From a bacterium (GTDB lineage Bacteria > Bdellovibrionota_G > JALEGL01), in contig JALEGL010000009.1 of the NCBI GenBank assembly GCA_022763185.1, positions 54,432 to 118,431 on the forward strand: a stretch of DNA of 64,000 nt. The letters are read 5' to 3'. The notes under the pieces are model-generated. The model did no database searches and had not been told where the DNA came from. It worked only from the letters and a program-made list of their open reading frames with translations. The position numbers and the translations under genes are program-made. Below are positions 46,568-54,392 of this stretch, piece by piece. Each line of letters opens with the position of its first letter. The first letter of the stretch is position 1.

Positions 46568-47194
46568 TTAAAAATGAACCATTAAGTTTATGATTGGATG
46601 CCCTTTATGGTTGGCACCCATTTCCCAAAAAACATTTCTATAGAAAAACCTCAAAAGTGTACTGATCATCCATTGATCTTCCAGTTCAGGTGTGTAGTTT
46701 CCCCTTACAATCATCCATGATTGAAGATCTTCGTATCCAGCTAAATAAGGAGAAAGACCAAAAGAGGCTTGTGCTATATTTACGACTTCGCTGTTATCAA
46801 AGGTTCTTAAACTTCTAAAAGTTGCTTCAGTATAAATACGGCGCGTCTCATAATCGGCTTGAATTCCAGTTAAATAAGTAAAATGTGAATTATCATTCCA
46901 AAGGGCACCTGCACCCAACCAAGCATAAATATTTGCTTGAGAATCTTTTTTGTTCCAACGTTTAAGTAAAAAGTTTGTCTTAGCAAAAAGTGCATCCAAA
47001 TCTTTTTTATTGTCTTCAATTCTGAAATAATGAGACCCTACTCCCCACCAGTACTTTATTGAATATGTAGTGATGGCTTCTGTTTTTCTTTCTTCATTCA
47101 TCCATGTAATGGGTACTGAACCTTTAAATGACACTGGATGTGCAAAAAGTTTTAATGAGAATATTAAGCATGCTGTTAAAAGAATTTTCAACAC
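46568..47194 (-). CDS. Exported barrel-like protein, first gene of the metal cassette
   Basis: About 208 residues: a signal peptide (LKILLTACLIFSLKLFAHP) and a body of amphipathic strands (YSIKYWWGVGSHYFRIE, RRIYTEATFRSLRTF) ending in INLMVHF, as in outer-membrane barrels. Similar small proteins of unknown role are common beside copper or mercury genes. The open frame runs back into the antisense of the tRNA remnant, which is not real coding. The GTG at 47194 (or TTG 47191) is the likely start, six bases after a -10 TATAGT. No ribosome site is seen. Confidence 0.65.
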   Translation of the reverse strand: MLKILLTACLIFSLKLFAHPVSFKGSVPITWMNEERKTEAITTYSIKYWWGVGSHYFRIEDNKKDLDALFAKTNFLLKRWNKKDSQANIYAWLGAGALWNDNSHFTYLTGIQADYETRRIYTEATFRSLRTFDNSEVVNIAQASFGLSPYLAGYEDLQSWMIVRGNYTPELEDQWMISTLLRFFYRNVFWEMGANHKGHPIINLMVHF

Positions 47195-47196
47195 AT

Positions 47197-47229
47197 ATAT
47201 ACTATATACTACTATACAGTATATTACAA
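47197..47229 (-). promoter_or_regulatory. Promoter with overlapping operator-like dyad for the metal cassette
   Basis: On the minus strand TTGTAA (47229-47224) and TATAGT (47206-47201) are 17 bases apart, six bases before the GTG start. A 28-base near-palindrome of two 13-base halves (11 of 13 matching) covers 47197-47224, so a bound repressor would block the promoter. The CsoR-like protein of the same operon is the obvious candidate. Confidence 0.5.
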
Positions 47230-47289
47230 ATGTTAAAACAAAGGTGCCAGTAGCACCTAAATTTCTTTTATATTTATCATTAAATGGAA

Positions 47290-47339
47290 CTCCAAAGCCG
47301 TGGGTTGCAGGTTCGAGTCCTGTCTCGCCTGCCATTTTT
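47290..47339 (+). repeat. Direct repeat, right copy: truncated tRNA-Trp 3' end
   Basis: Matches the 3' part of tRNA-Trp (44589-44638) at 49 of 50 positions. It includes the anticodon loop, T-arm, 3' acceptor strand and CCA but no 5' half, so it cannot make a tRNA. It marks the far border of the integrated cassette. Confidence 0.92.
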
Positions 47340-47362
47340 TCTTAGGAACTATCCGTAAATGG

Positions 47363-48580
47363 CTATTCATTTTTGAGTTCATCAAACTTTGCTTTCATGG
47401 TTGGATTGTTTTTGGTTAATTTTTTTACACTCAAATCATCCGCTTTGTCATTGGCAATTCTTAAATTGTTCTCTGAGCTGAGCAGGCTTTTTTTGGTCTT
47501 TTCTAACTGGGCAATGGATTTATCGATGCTTTCTATGGCTGCTTGAAATTTTTCTGAAGCCAACCTGAAATTACGACCAAAGGAATCCCTAAAGTCTTCC
47601 AATTCTTTTTCAAAATGGGTGACATCAATGTTTTGAGCTTTCACCACTTCAAGCTCAGCTTTGTACTGCATGGAGTTCATGGCTGCATTTCTTAACAAAG
47701 TAATCATGGGAATAAAAAATTGTGGGCGAATCACATACATTTTGGGATATTTGTGTGACATATCGACAATACCGGTATTGTACAGATCATTGTCTCCTTC
47801 AAGCAGGGAAACCAGCACAGCATATTCACAGCCCTTCTTATGTCTGTCTGCATCCAACTTGGCCAAAAAGTCTTCGTTCTTTTTTTTGCTGGCTGTTTGA
47901 TCGGCTTCGTTTTTCATTTCAAACATGATGCTGATCAGTTCTGCCTGCTTGTCTCCTAGCTCACGATAAATATAGTCGCCTTTGCTTCCAAGAGAGGCAT
48001 CGTTGTCTTTTTCAAAGTAGGCGTTTTGAAAGGCTGTGGCTCTGAGTTTATTGAATTCAATCTCACAATGCTGCTCCAAACTTTCACCCAGCATTTTGGT
48101 GCTCATCTTGGCTTTTAGATCTTTGTAGTAGGCAATCATCTCTTCTTTGCTCTTGAGCTCTGATTCGTATTTATCCTTTAGGCTTGTTTCTCGTAATTTT
48201 TGTTCGGTTTCTTTGCTTTGTAGCTTGTTGGCCAGAGCATCTCGCTCTTTTTCCAAGGTGTTGACAGCTTCACTCAGCGCCAGTTTTTTATGGGTCTCAG
48301 CCGCATCCACTTGTGCTTGAAGCTTCATGATTTTTGTGTTTTTTTCAGATTCTAAATCAGAGAACTGCTTTTGCAGTTTTACAAACTCGGTGCGCAATTC
48401 ACTCTTGGTTTTTTCTTCTGCCAGTTGCACGGCGCTGGCTTTTTCTTTTTCAGCCAATTCCAAGCGATCATGCAGCTCTTTTTCAAACTCGCTGTTGTGA
48501 ACCTGCTTTACAATTTCTGCATAACCGGCTTCATCAATTTTAAAGGCTTTTTTACAGTGCGGACATTTAATTTCATTCAT
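47363..48580 (-). CDS. DUF2130 domain protein
   Basis: A 405-residue cytoplasmic protein. It has an N-terminal Cys pair (KCPHCKKAF), a long coiled coil (about residues 25-175), then the DUF2130 core ([67 protein letters not shown]) and a second coiled coil. The core resembles nuclease-like folds of the RmuC kind, with acidic and Lys positions in GDYIYRE and FEMKNE, but its function is not established. It starts the accessory block beside the cassette border. Confidence 0.85.
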   Translation of the reverse strand: MNEIKCPHCKKAFKIDEAGYAEIVKQVHNSEFEKELHDRLELAEKEKASAVQLAEEKTKSELRTEFVKLQKQFSDLESEKNTKIMKLQAQVDAAETHKKLALSEAVNTLEKERDALANKLQSKETEQKLRETSLKDKYESELKSKEEMIAYYKDLKAKMSTKMLGESLEQHCEIEFNKLRATAFQNAYFEKDNDASLGSKGDYIYRELGDKQAELISIMFEMKNEADQTASKKKNEDFLAKLDADRHKKGCEYAVLVSLLEGDNDLYNTGIVDMSHKYPKMYVIRPQFFIPMITLLRNAAMNSMQYKAELEVVKAQNIDVTHFEKELEDFRDSFGRNFRLASEKFQAAIESIDKSIAQLEKTKKSLLSSENNLRIANDKADDLSVKKLTKNNPTMKAKFDELKNE

Positions 48581-48776
48581 CGCTCATCCAAGTTTTTTAT
48601 ATTTATAGTTTTTAACATCAGTTTTTTCTAAGTTCATAGCACTTCCTAAACTAAGTTTTTTTATGCGTATACATTCCTGCCTTACCTATTTATCATCTTA
48701 GTTATTGCATATTTTGATTTAAAGACAAACTCGACATGCGAAAAAGATGACGATAGGCTGTTGAAACAACTCTTAA

Positions 48777-48891
48777 TTCTCTCTATAGTGAGAATTGAGA
48801 GCCTTGCTAGGCTACACTCTATACATTCTCTCTATACTGAGATTTTTCTTGAATTCACAGCTTTATCTTGTTATTCTCATTATAGTGAGAA
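48777..48891 (+). promoter_or_regulatory. Three HipB-type operators upstream of hipBA
   Basis: Inverted repeats of the form TTCTC-N8-GAGAA lie at 48777-48794, 48826-48843 (last base T) and 48874-48891, spaced 49 and 48 bases. The eight-base gap and multiple copies copy the design of the E. coli hipBA operators (TATCC-N8-GGATA) with different half-sites. The last copy overlaps the likely hipB start. Confidence 0.7.
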
Positions 48892-49115
48892 CTGTAAACA
48901 TCACCATAAACAATGAACGAACGCTGGGTTTGGCCATAAAACAGAGAAGAAAAGAGCTGGGCTTAACCCAAAAACAGGTGGCCAAGTTTTGCCAGCTTTC
49001 TTTCAATGGCCTCAGTCAAATTGAACTGGGCAATCAGAGTATTCGACTGAATACACTGATACGATTATCTGAAATTCTTGGCTTTACCGTAAATCTAGAA
49101 ATGGAACGCGTATGA
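48885..49115 (+). CDS. hipB: HipB-type XRE antitoxin
   Basis: A 76-residue helix-turn-helix protein: IKQRRKELGLTQKQVAKFCQLSFNGLSQIELGNQSIRLNTLIRLSEILGF. It should neutralise HipA and repress the operon. The open frame extends upstream to 48795, but that part reads through operator repeats and would be a hydrophobic leader unlike HipB. The GTG at 48885 is preferred although no ribosome site is visible. Its stop overlaps the hipA start as ATGA. Confidence 0.88.
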   Translation: MRTVNITINNERTLGLAIKQRRKELGLTQKQVAKFCQLSFNGLSQIELGNQSIRLNTLIRLSEILGFTVNLEMERV

Positions 49116-50371
49116 ACACTTTATTTGTGTTCTTTGAAAACCAAGTTGTGGGGCAACTTAGAAAAGATGCCGAAGGGGTTTTGTCGTTTCAGTACAGCTC
49201 AAATTGGCTGGATCATTCCCAAGCTTTTCCCATCAGTTTATCCCTGCCTCTGCAAAAAGAGCCTTTTAAAAATTACCTGACCAAAGCGTTTTTTGAAAAC
49301 TTGATGCCTGAGGGAGATGTCTTGCATGACTTAAAAATGCAGCAAAACACAGTAGAAGTGTTTGAGTTTATGCAGTACTACGGCCAAGACTGTGCTGGAG
49401 CCATGACAATCCATAGTCATGATAGCATTAAAACTATACCAGCAAAGCCACTAAAAGAAATTGATCTCAATAAAATCTATAGCGCTTTAAAAAACCATCA
49501 GTCTATAGCCAGTGAAATTGCCAATCAAAACCCTGGTTATCTTTCCATTGCCGGCGCTCAAGACAAGTTTCCATGCATTTATCAAGATGGAAAAGTTTTT
49601 TTACCGCAAGATCATTCACCCACAACGCACATTGTTAAAGCTCCCATTTGGCGTTTTGGCGTTACTGAGTCTGTATTTAATGAATACTTTTGCATGCAGC
49701 TTGCAAAAAGAATTGGTTTAACTGTAGCCAACTGCTCTATCTTAGAAGGCCCATACCCCCTTTTTATTGCTGAGCGCTATGACCGACAACAAAACAAAGA
49801 TCAAACATATTTTAGACTGCATCAAGAAGATCTCTGTCAAGCTCAAGGAATTTTGGCTGAAAATAAATATGAGAATAAGGGGGGCCCCAGCCTAGTAGAC
49901 AACTATCAAATCTTAAAAAAACACATCAATCCTTACGATAGATTTTTTGCTCTTGAACACTACTTGAAATGGGTCATGTTCAATCTCATCATTGGCAACA
50001 ATGACTCGCATTCAAAAAACATCTCACTTCTTTTACATGCAGACAAAGGCTATACCTTGGCCCCTTTTTATGACCTTTTATCGACCGCTGTTTACCCTAA
50101 GTTGGTTTCTCACTTTTCTTTTAAAATTGGGGGTCGTGATCAATTTTCAAAAATAGGAAAAAACCAATTGCTGGCACAAGAAAAAACTTTAGGTTTAAGC
50201 CAAGGTGTTTTACTTGAAACCCTGCAAAAAACGGCTGACTCAATTCAAAATCAACTTCCTATATTACTTGAAGAATCACAAAACACCTGGCCACAAGTCA
50301 AAGTGTTTAATAAAATATCAAACCTGATCCAAAAAAGAATGAAGAGTCTTCATATGCAAAAAGCTCTTTAA
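49112..50371 (+). CDS. hipA: HipA-type serine/threonine kinase toxin
   Basis: Kinase toxin of 419 residues; the E. coli form phosphorylates glutamyl-tRNA synthetase and causes persistence. The N-terminal subdomain (LFVFFENQVVGQL ... LSLPLQKEPF) is followed by the P-loop SIAGAQDKFP, the catalytic NNDSHSKNIS (Asp298) and PFYDLLST (metal-binding Asp321). No truncation is visible. It overlaps hipB by four bases and is placed next to a tRNA-border cassette, consistent with an accessory, possibly stabilising, role. Confidence 0.92.
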   Translation: MNTLFVFFENQVVGQLRKDAEGVLSFQYSSNWLDHSQAFPISLSLPLQKEPFKNYLTKAFFENLMPEGDVLHDLKMQQNTVEVFEFMQYYGQDCAGAMTIHSHDSIKTIPAKPLKEIDLNKIYSALKNHQSIASEIANQNPGYLSIAGAQDKFPCIYQDGKVFLPQDHSPTTHIVKAPIWRFGVTESVFNEYFCMQLAKRIGLTVANCSILEGPYPLFIAERYDRQQNKDQTYFRLHQEDLCQAQGILAENKYENKGGPSLVDNYQILKKHINPYDRFFALEHYLKWVMFNLIIGNNDSHSKNISLLLHADKGYTLAPFYDLLSTAVYPKLVSHFSFKIGGRDQFSKIGKNQLLAQEKTLGLSQGVLLETLQKTADSIQNQLPILLEESQNTWPQVKVFNKISNLIQKRMKSLHMQKAL

Positions 50372-50432
50372 AATAATGTTTTAGTCAATCGTTCTTTTTG
50401 TATTTACTGCATCAAAAGTTACAGCAACAAAC

Positions 50433-51614
50433 TTATAACTCTCCATAATAATTAACCGTTAAACATCTGGCGGCTCCGCCTAAGAAAGCTTCATGCATGG
50501 ATACTGGGAATGAGAATACCTGTTTTTTTATGCCTGCAGCATCAAGTAACCTGTTTATTTGCTTTTGGTAGTCTTGATTTAAATCATGGATTTGCCGGGC
50601 TGTTGGTTCTGCTTTTTGGCTATCATCAAAAAATTCTTTGTGTGTGTACTGCGGTACAATTAAACTTTCACTCAACAAAATCCAATTGGTGGGGGATAAA
50701 ACAATATAATTTTTTTCCTGAGTTTCTAGGTTTTCTGAGGCTTTGAACATGCTGCTTAAACTGTCTGGTTTAGTTGTTAAGGCATAATGGTTGAATGGAA
50801 GAATACATGAAAACTTTGTTTGAATACGGTGAACTTTAACCTGCGTTTGTTTTAAGTTTTCTCTAAGGCTGTTGGCAATATTATCAAGCCTTGCTTTGTT
50901 AAACATGTTGATTTCAAGCGTTTCTGTGTCATTTGGTGCAATTAAACCGGCATCAATACAGCTTTGGGTATCAATATCCATAACAGCAAGGTTGTTTGCA
51001 TCGATAAAATTCATGAAGGTATCTATGTGATTGTTGTTATGTTTAAAACCAAAGTAGCTAAAATCAATGTCAAGGAAACTTTGGCAGTTGAACACAGCCT
51101 TCCATTGATCTTGGCGACTTAACTTTTTTACATCTCTGCTGGCAACTATACACAGGCCTTGATGATTGGAAATAAAGTTGCCGCCTTGCATTGTTGGCAT
51201 ATTCTCTATGCTTATGGCCGCTTCTGCCAAACTCAGTACATCTGCCAACTGACTTGTATTTGCATATTTTAAATTTAACGTTTTTTGATCTAAGCCTACA
51301 ATTTCATCCCTTAACCAAGGATGCATAAAAACATCTGTTTTTGGCTGAAAATAACTTATATGAACAGCTATATTGTTGTTTTGCGTATAGCTTTGAAGCT
51401 CTTCTAATTCATTTTCATCCTGCGTGACAAGCAACACATTCCCGTGTGTGGCACTTGATAAAACCTCTAGACGTTTATACAGCATGCTTTGAGACACACC
51501 ATAATCTTTTCTCATATCTGCTGTTGACATCACTAGCCCTTCTTGGGCCATGCTCACTTGATAAAGCAAAAACATGCACAGAATCATGCACTTGCTATAA
51601 ATTTTATCTCTCAC
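50433..51614 (-). CDS. Secreted agmatine deiminase / peptidylarginine deiminase-like protein
   Basis: A 393-residue protein with a signal peptide (to about SMAQ). Motifs match the guanidino-group-modifying superfamily, in order: WLRDEI (like W-x-RD), MQGGNFISNHQGLCIV (GGN), HIDTFMNFID with His196 and Asp198, and GGAARCLT with the catalytic Cys384. This suggests hydrolysis of a guanidine group, either free (agmatine-like) or in protein arginines as in PPAD. The order of motifs and C-terminal Cys are convincing, but overall similarity is low and the substrate is unknown. Secretion is unusual for agmatine deiminases. Confidence 0.68.
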   Translation of the reverse strand: MRDKIYSKCMILCMFLLYQVSMAQEGLVMSTADMRKDYGVSQSMLYKRLEVLSSATHGNVLLVTQDENELEELQSYTQNNNIAVHISYFQPKTDVFMHPWLRDEIVGLDQKTLNLKYANTSQLADVLSLAEAAISIENMPTMQGGNFISNHQGLCIVASRDVKKLSRQDQWKAVFNCQSFLDIDFSYFGFKHNNNHIDTFMNFIDANNLAVMDIDTQSCIDAGLIAPNDTETLEINMFNKARLDNIANSLRENLKQTQVKVHRIQTKFSCILPFNHYALTTKPDSLSSMFKASENLETQEKNYIVLSPTNWILLSESLIVPQYTHKEFFDDSQKAEPTARQIHDLNQDYQKQINRLLDAAGIKKQVFSFPVSMHEAFLGGAARCLTVNYYGEL

Positions 51615-51711
51615 TCTTAAGAGTATACCTTGTTTAAGCTTTGAATTACAAGCTGCTTCTAAAAAGGGCTATACGTGTACACACCATGCTTAATGATCAC
51701 TATTCACTCAG

Positions 51712-52032
51712 CTAACACCTACAACTTGGACTGGGTGTACCATCACAGCAAAGCTTTCTTCCATCTGCTGCACACCCACATACACCCTTATGATGTGAAC
51801 AACAGCCTCTTTGTTTCAAGTCTGCATTTATTATCAAGGCCACTTTCATGCCACCATGATCCATTGGGCAAGTCTTGCTGCTGGATGCAAGATCCTGCAT
51901 ATCAAAAATCGTACTCACAACTCGCTTGTCACAATCCATCATGGGTTGTTCTGCTTTAGCTGTTGAAATTTTTAAGAAAGAGGTACTTAAAAAGAGAACA
52001 AGTAAGGTATTGAAAAAAGTTTTTTTAAGCAT
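51712..52032 (-). CDS. Small secreted Cys-rich protein
   Basis: About 106 residues: signal peptide (to about STAKA) and a mature part with 11 cysteines. It ends with GCCSHHKGVCGC, then GRKLCCDGTPSPSCRC. A similar CCSHHGG...GR..C.DGT.SPSC.C module is known to me from many small bacterial proteins and from the tails of some secreted enzymes. Its role is unclear, possibly metal or disulfide-based structure. An upstream DHGG and CPMDHGGMK segment also resembles metal ligands. It is a single gene, convergent with nothing nearby. Confidence 0.65.
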   Translation of the reverse strand: MLKKTFFNTLLVLFLSTSFLKISTAKAEQPMMDCDKRVVSTIFDMQDLASSSKTCPMDHGGMKVALIINADLKQRGCCSHHKGVCGCAADGRKLCCDGTPSPSCRC

Positions 52033-52119
52033 CTTTAAAGTATACAAAAGAAAAACTTATAAAAATAGATGGAATGTTTTTTACATGGGTAAGCTTTTTT
52101 CTGTCAACAAAGGTTGCCC

Positions 52120-52166
52120 AAAAAATAGCTATGGAGAAGGCAGCAAGCTACTCTAGCTCCATAGCT
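52120..52166 (-). terminator. Intrinsic terminator of the propeller lipoprotein gene
   Basis: AGCTATGGAG (52127-52136) pairs with CTCCATAGCT (52157-52166). On the minus strand the stem is followed by ATTTTTT. It begins ten bases after the stop of the minus-strand gene ending at 52176. Confidence 0.78.
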
Positions 52167-52175
52167 GTTTAATTT

Positions 52176-53657
52176 TTATTTTCTGTATTCACTAAAGAAA
52201 AGGAAGTCATTGCCCATGCCATCACTTTGTTCCCAAACAATCATGGCTTCTCCATTATCAGATCTGGCAACCTTGGCATCTCTTGAATGCCCTACCGCTT
52301 TACTGATCACATATTCCGTATCTGTAGCTGAGCTTGGATGATACCATACACCATTGATGTATTCGCTGAAGAAAATTTGATTGGTGGGCTCCTCTTGTGG
52401 GTCATTGATATCTGAATTTTGCTCCCAAGCAACAACCGCATTGCCTTCACTGTCCATGGCAACGTTAGGGGTATCAATTCCCGAATAGAACGGGTCAATC
52501 CAGCCTGGATTGATTGCATCATTTTCATCTACAGGGTGGGTCCAGGCTCCATTTTGATAGTGACTTAAAAACACACTGTCTCCATCAGGACTGGATTGTT
52601 CCCAAACAATGATTGTATTGCCTTGTGCATCCATATCCAACTCAATCCGCTCTGCGTTGTAATCATCCAAGCTTATATAGTCTCCAGCTGAAGGATGATT
52701 CCAAGAACCATTGCGGTACTCACTGAAAAACAAATGATCATCCACATCGTTATCTTGAATCCATGCTATGATGGCCTCTCCATTATCAGATAAAGCAACT
52801 CTCAAGTAGTCCTCTTCTAAAACATCTTCTAGATCTGGGCTGATGGCTTCATTGATAGCAGGATGGTCCCATGAACCGTTGCGATACTCGCTAAAATACA
52901 CGGCAAGATCAGAACTCAAATCCTCTTGTAACCAGGCAATGACTATTTCACCACTATCATTCATATCCAACATGGGCCCTTCATCAACATCTGTATCTAC
53001 AGGGGAGATGGCATCCATAAGATTTGCTGGGTGCATCCAAGAACCATTGCGGTATTCACTTTTATAAACACGATCTACAAGACCATCATCTTGAGTCCAG
53101 GCAATGATGGCATTGCCGTTATTGTCCATGGCAAGATCTGCATCTGACACACCGGTACCGCTTGGATTAAAATAATCATTTAGATCCGCTGGGAAGCTCC
53201 ATACCCCATTGCGATACTCAGCTTTATAGTAGTTGTCTTCTGTACCATTGTAATGGCTCCAGATGATGATAGCATCACCAGCATCATCCAATGCAACATG
53301 AACATCATCAACGTTATATGTACTTAATAAATCAAGGTAGTCTGTAATGTTTTGCGGGTGGGTCCACAGTCCATTGCGGTACTGACTCATGTATATGTTA
53401 CGTCGTAAACCATCGTACTGGCGCCAAACAATGAGCGTTTCACCGGAGCTGTTCATCACCACTTGGTGATCACTCACAAAGTAACTGGGGCCTTCAATAC
53501 TGATATAATCCGTGGCTGAACTGGGATGGGTCCACATTCCTGACTCCTCCTCCTCAAAAGGGGCAACCTGAAATCCGCAGTTGGACAAAAATACCGACAG
53601 CATTAGAGTGGATAAGACAAAAAGTTTTTTACGTGAAAATAATGTTAATCTGTTCAT
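52176..53657 (-). CDS. Eight-repeat beta-propeller-like lipoprotein
   Basis: A 493-residue lipoprotein (lipobox LSNC near residue 27). The mature part is made of eight repeats of about 52-62 residues. Each has a MDxxGNAIIxWxQxDG strand pair, then F/Y-x-SEYRNGxWxHP and an acidic D-x-IS turn. The first WTHPSSATDYIS is matched by WYHPSSATDTEYVIS before the last repeat, which suggests ring closure of a propeller. Many D/N residues could bind calcium. Such propellers act as surface adhesins, sugar-binding or protein-binding platforms; no catalytic residues are evident. Confidence 0.75.
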   Translation of the reverse strand: MNRLTLFSRKKLFVLSTLMLSVFLSNCGFQVAPFEEEESGMWTHPSSATDYISIEGPSYFVSDHQVVMNSSGETLIVWRQYDGLRRNIYMSQYRNGLWTHPQNITDYLDLLSTYNVDDVHVALDDAGDAIIIWSHYNGTEDNYYKAEYRNGVWSFPADLNDYFNPSGTGVSDADLAMDNNGNAIIAWTQDDGLVDRVYKSEYRNGSWMHPANLMDAISPVDTDVDEGPMLDMNDSGEIVIAWLQEDLSSDLAVYFSEYRNGSWDHPAINEAISPDLEDVLEEDYLRVALSDNGEAIIAWIQDNDVDDHLFFSEYRNGSWNHPSAGDYISLDDYNAERIELDMDAQGNTIIVWEQSSPDGDSVFLSHYQNGAWTHPVDENDAINPGWIDPFYSGIDTPNVAMDSEGNAVVAWEQNSDINDPQEEPTNQIFFSEYINGVWYHPSSATDTEYVISKAVGHSRDAKVARSDNGEAMIVWEQSDGMGNDFLFFSEYRK

Positions 53658-53780
53658 AGCTAAAATAATACTTTCTTTTTAAAGAAACACAATTTTTAAA
53701 TGTTTTTATTCCAGCATACCGGTACTGCCGGCTATTGAAGGCTTTGTTGATCAACATCACATTCCATAGCCGACAAATTT

Positions 53781-54161
53781 TTATTGATCGTTGTCGGTGG
53801 TATAGAAAAACTCTTCACGAACAATTTTATTGTTTTCAACCGTGTACATGGCCACTTCCGACATTTCAAAGCGTTGGCCGCTTTCTTTGTTGGTCACATC
53901 AAATTTAAAGTTGACGGCAAACTGATTGCCATTTGGATACGGTCCATCCACCGTGGCCGTATGCACCTCGTGCGCATTGTACCACCACTCATTTTTTTGC
54001 TTGATGGCATCTAAACCCTTTTGTTCTCTGCCAATATTGGGCATGTCCATGGCTTCAACACTGACGATATTTTCATCATACAAGCTGTCCAAAGCTTCCA
54101 TGCCTTTACCGGCCTGACACAATTCCACCAACTTCTTACCTACATTGTATACGTCTGACAT
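53781..54161 (-). CDS. SnoaL-like / NTF2-fold protein
   Basis: A 126-residue soluble protein of the SnoaL-like NTF2 superfamily: VELCQAGKGMEALDSLYDENIVSVEA, then GLDAIKQKNEWWYN, VDGPYPNGNQFAVNFKFDVT and EEFFYTTDNDQ. Members are polyketide cyclases, isomerases or simple stress-associated binders; no catalytic residue can be assigned. It ends in a ring-cavity pattern typical of the fold. It stands alone between two lipoprotein genes. Confidence 0.8.
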   Translation of the reverse strand: MSDVYNVGKKLVELCQAGKGMEALDSLYDENIVSVEAMDMPNIGREQKGLDAIKQKNEWWYNAHEVHTATVDGPYPNGNQFAVNFKFDVTNKESGQRFEMSEVAMYTVENNKIVREEFFYTTDNDQ

Positions 54162-54334
54162 ACATTCTCCTTATTAATTATTAGAACCAAAAATAGTGCA
54201 TTCATAGTATACGGCCAAAAATAATTTTGACCAGCATTAAAAATTTAGCCTGCCCTAAAACAGACACTTTAAAACAAACATTGAAAAACACAGATGCCAT
54301 TTAAAGTCTTTATTTTTGTTTCTGCATTCCAAAA

Positions 54335-54362
54335 AAAAAGCTGGGTTAAAACCCAGCTTTTT
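54335..54362 (-). terminator. Intrinsic terminator of the VWA lipoprotein gene
   Basis: AAGCTGGGT/ACCCAGCTT stem with a four-base loop. On the minus strand it is followed by about nine T. It lies 31 bases after the VWA gene stop. The other side also has a T-run, so it could work in both directions. Confidence 0.88.
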
Positions 54363-54392
54363 ATAAGACTTCATTTAGCGTTGTGTTGAAAG

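Larger units (their letters stand above)
44589..47339. mobile_element. tRNA-Trp-integrated metal-handling cassette
   Basis: The segment between two copies of a 50-base sequence from the tRNA-Trp 3' end. It contains exactly five minus-strand genes with metal-binding character and nothing else. The intact tRNA is on the left and a truncated copy on the right, the usual result of site-specific integration into a tRNA gene. No integrase or excisionase is encoded inside, so the element is either decayed or was moved in trans. Unit length is about 2.7 kb. Confidence 0.75.

Noticed and set aside
47195-47335. N-terminal extension of the cassette's first gene
   Set aside because: It reads the antisense of the tRNA remnant (GETGLEPATHGFG), a classic artefact. 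The signal peptide begins at 47194.
48795-48884. Long hydrophobic leader of HipB
   Set aside because: The stretch is made of operator repeats and matches no HipB; a start at 48885 gives a normal antitoxin.
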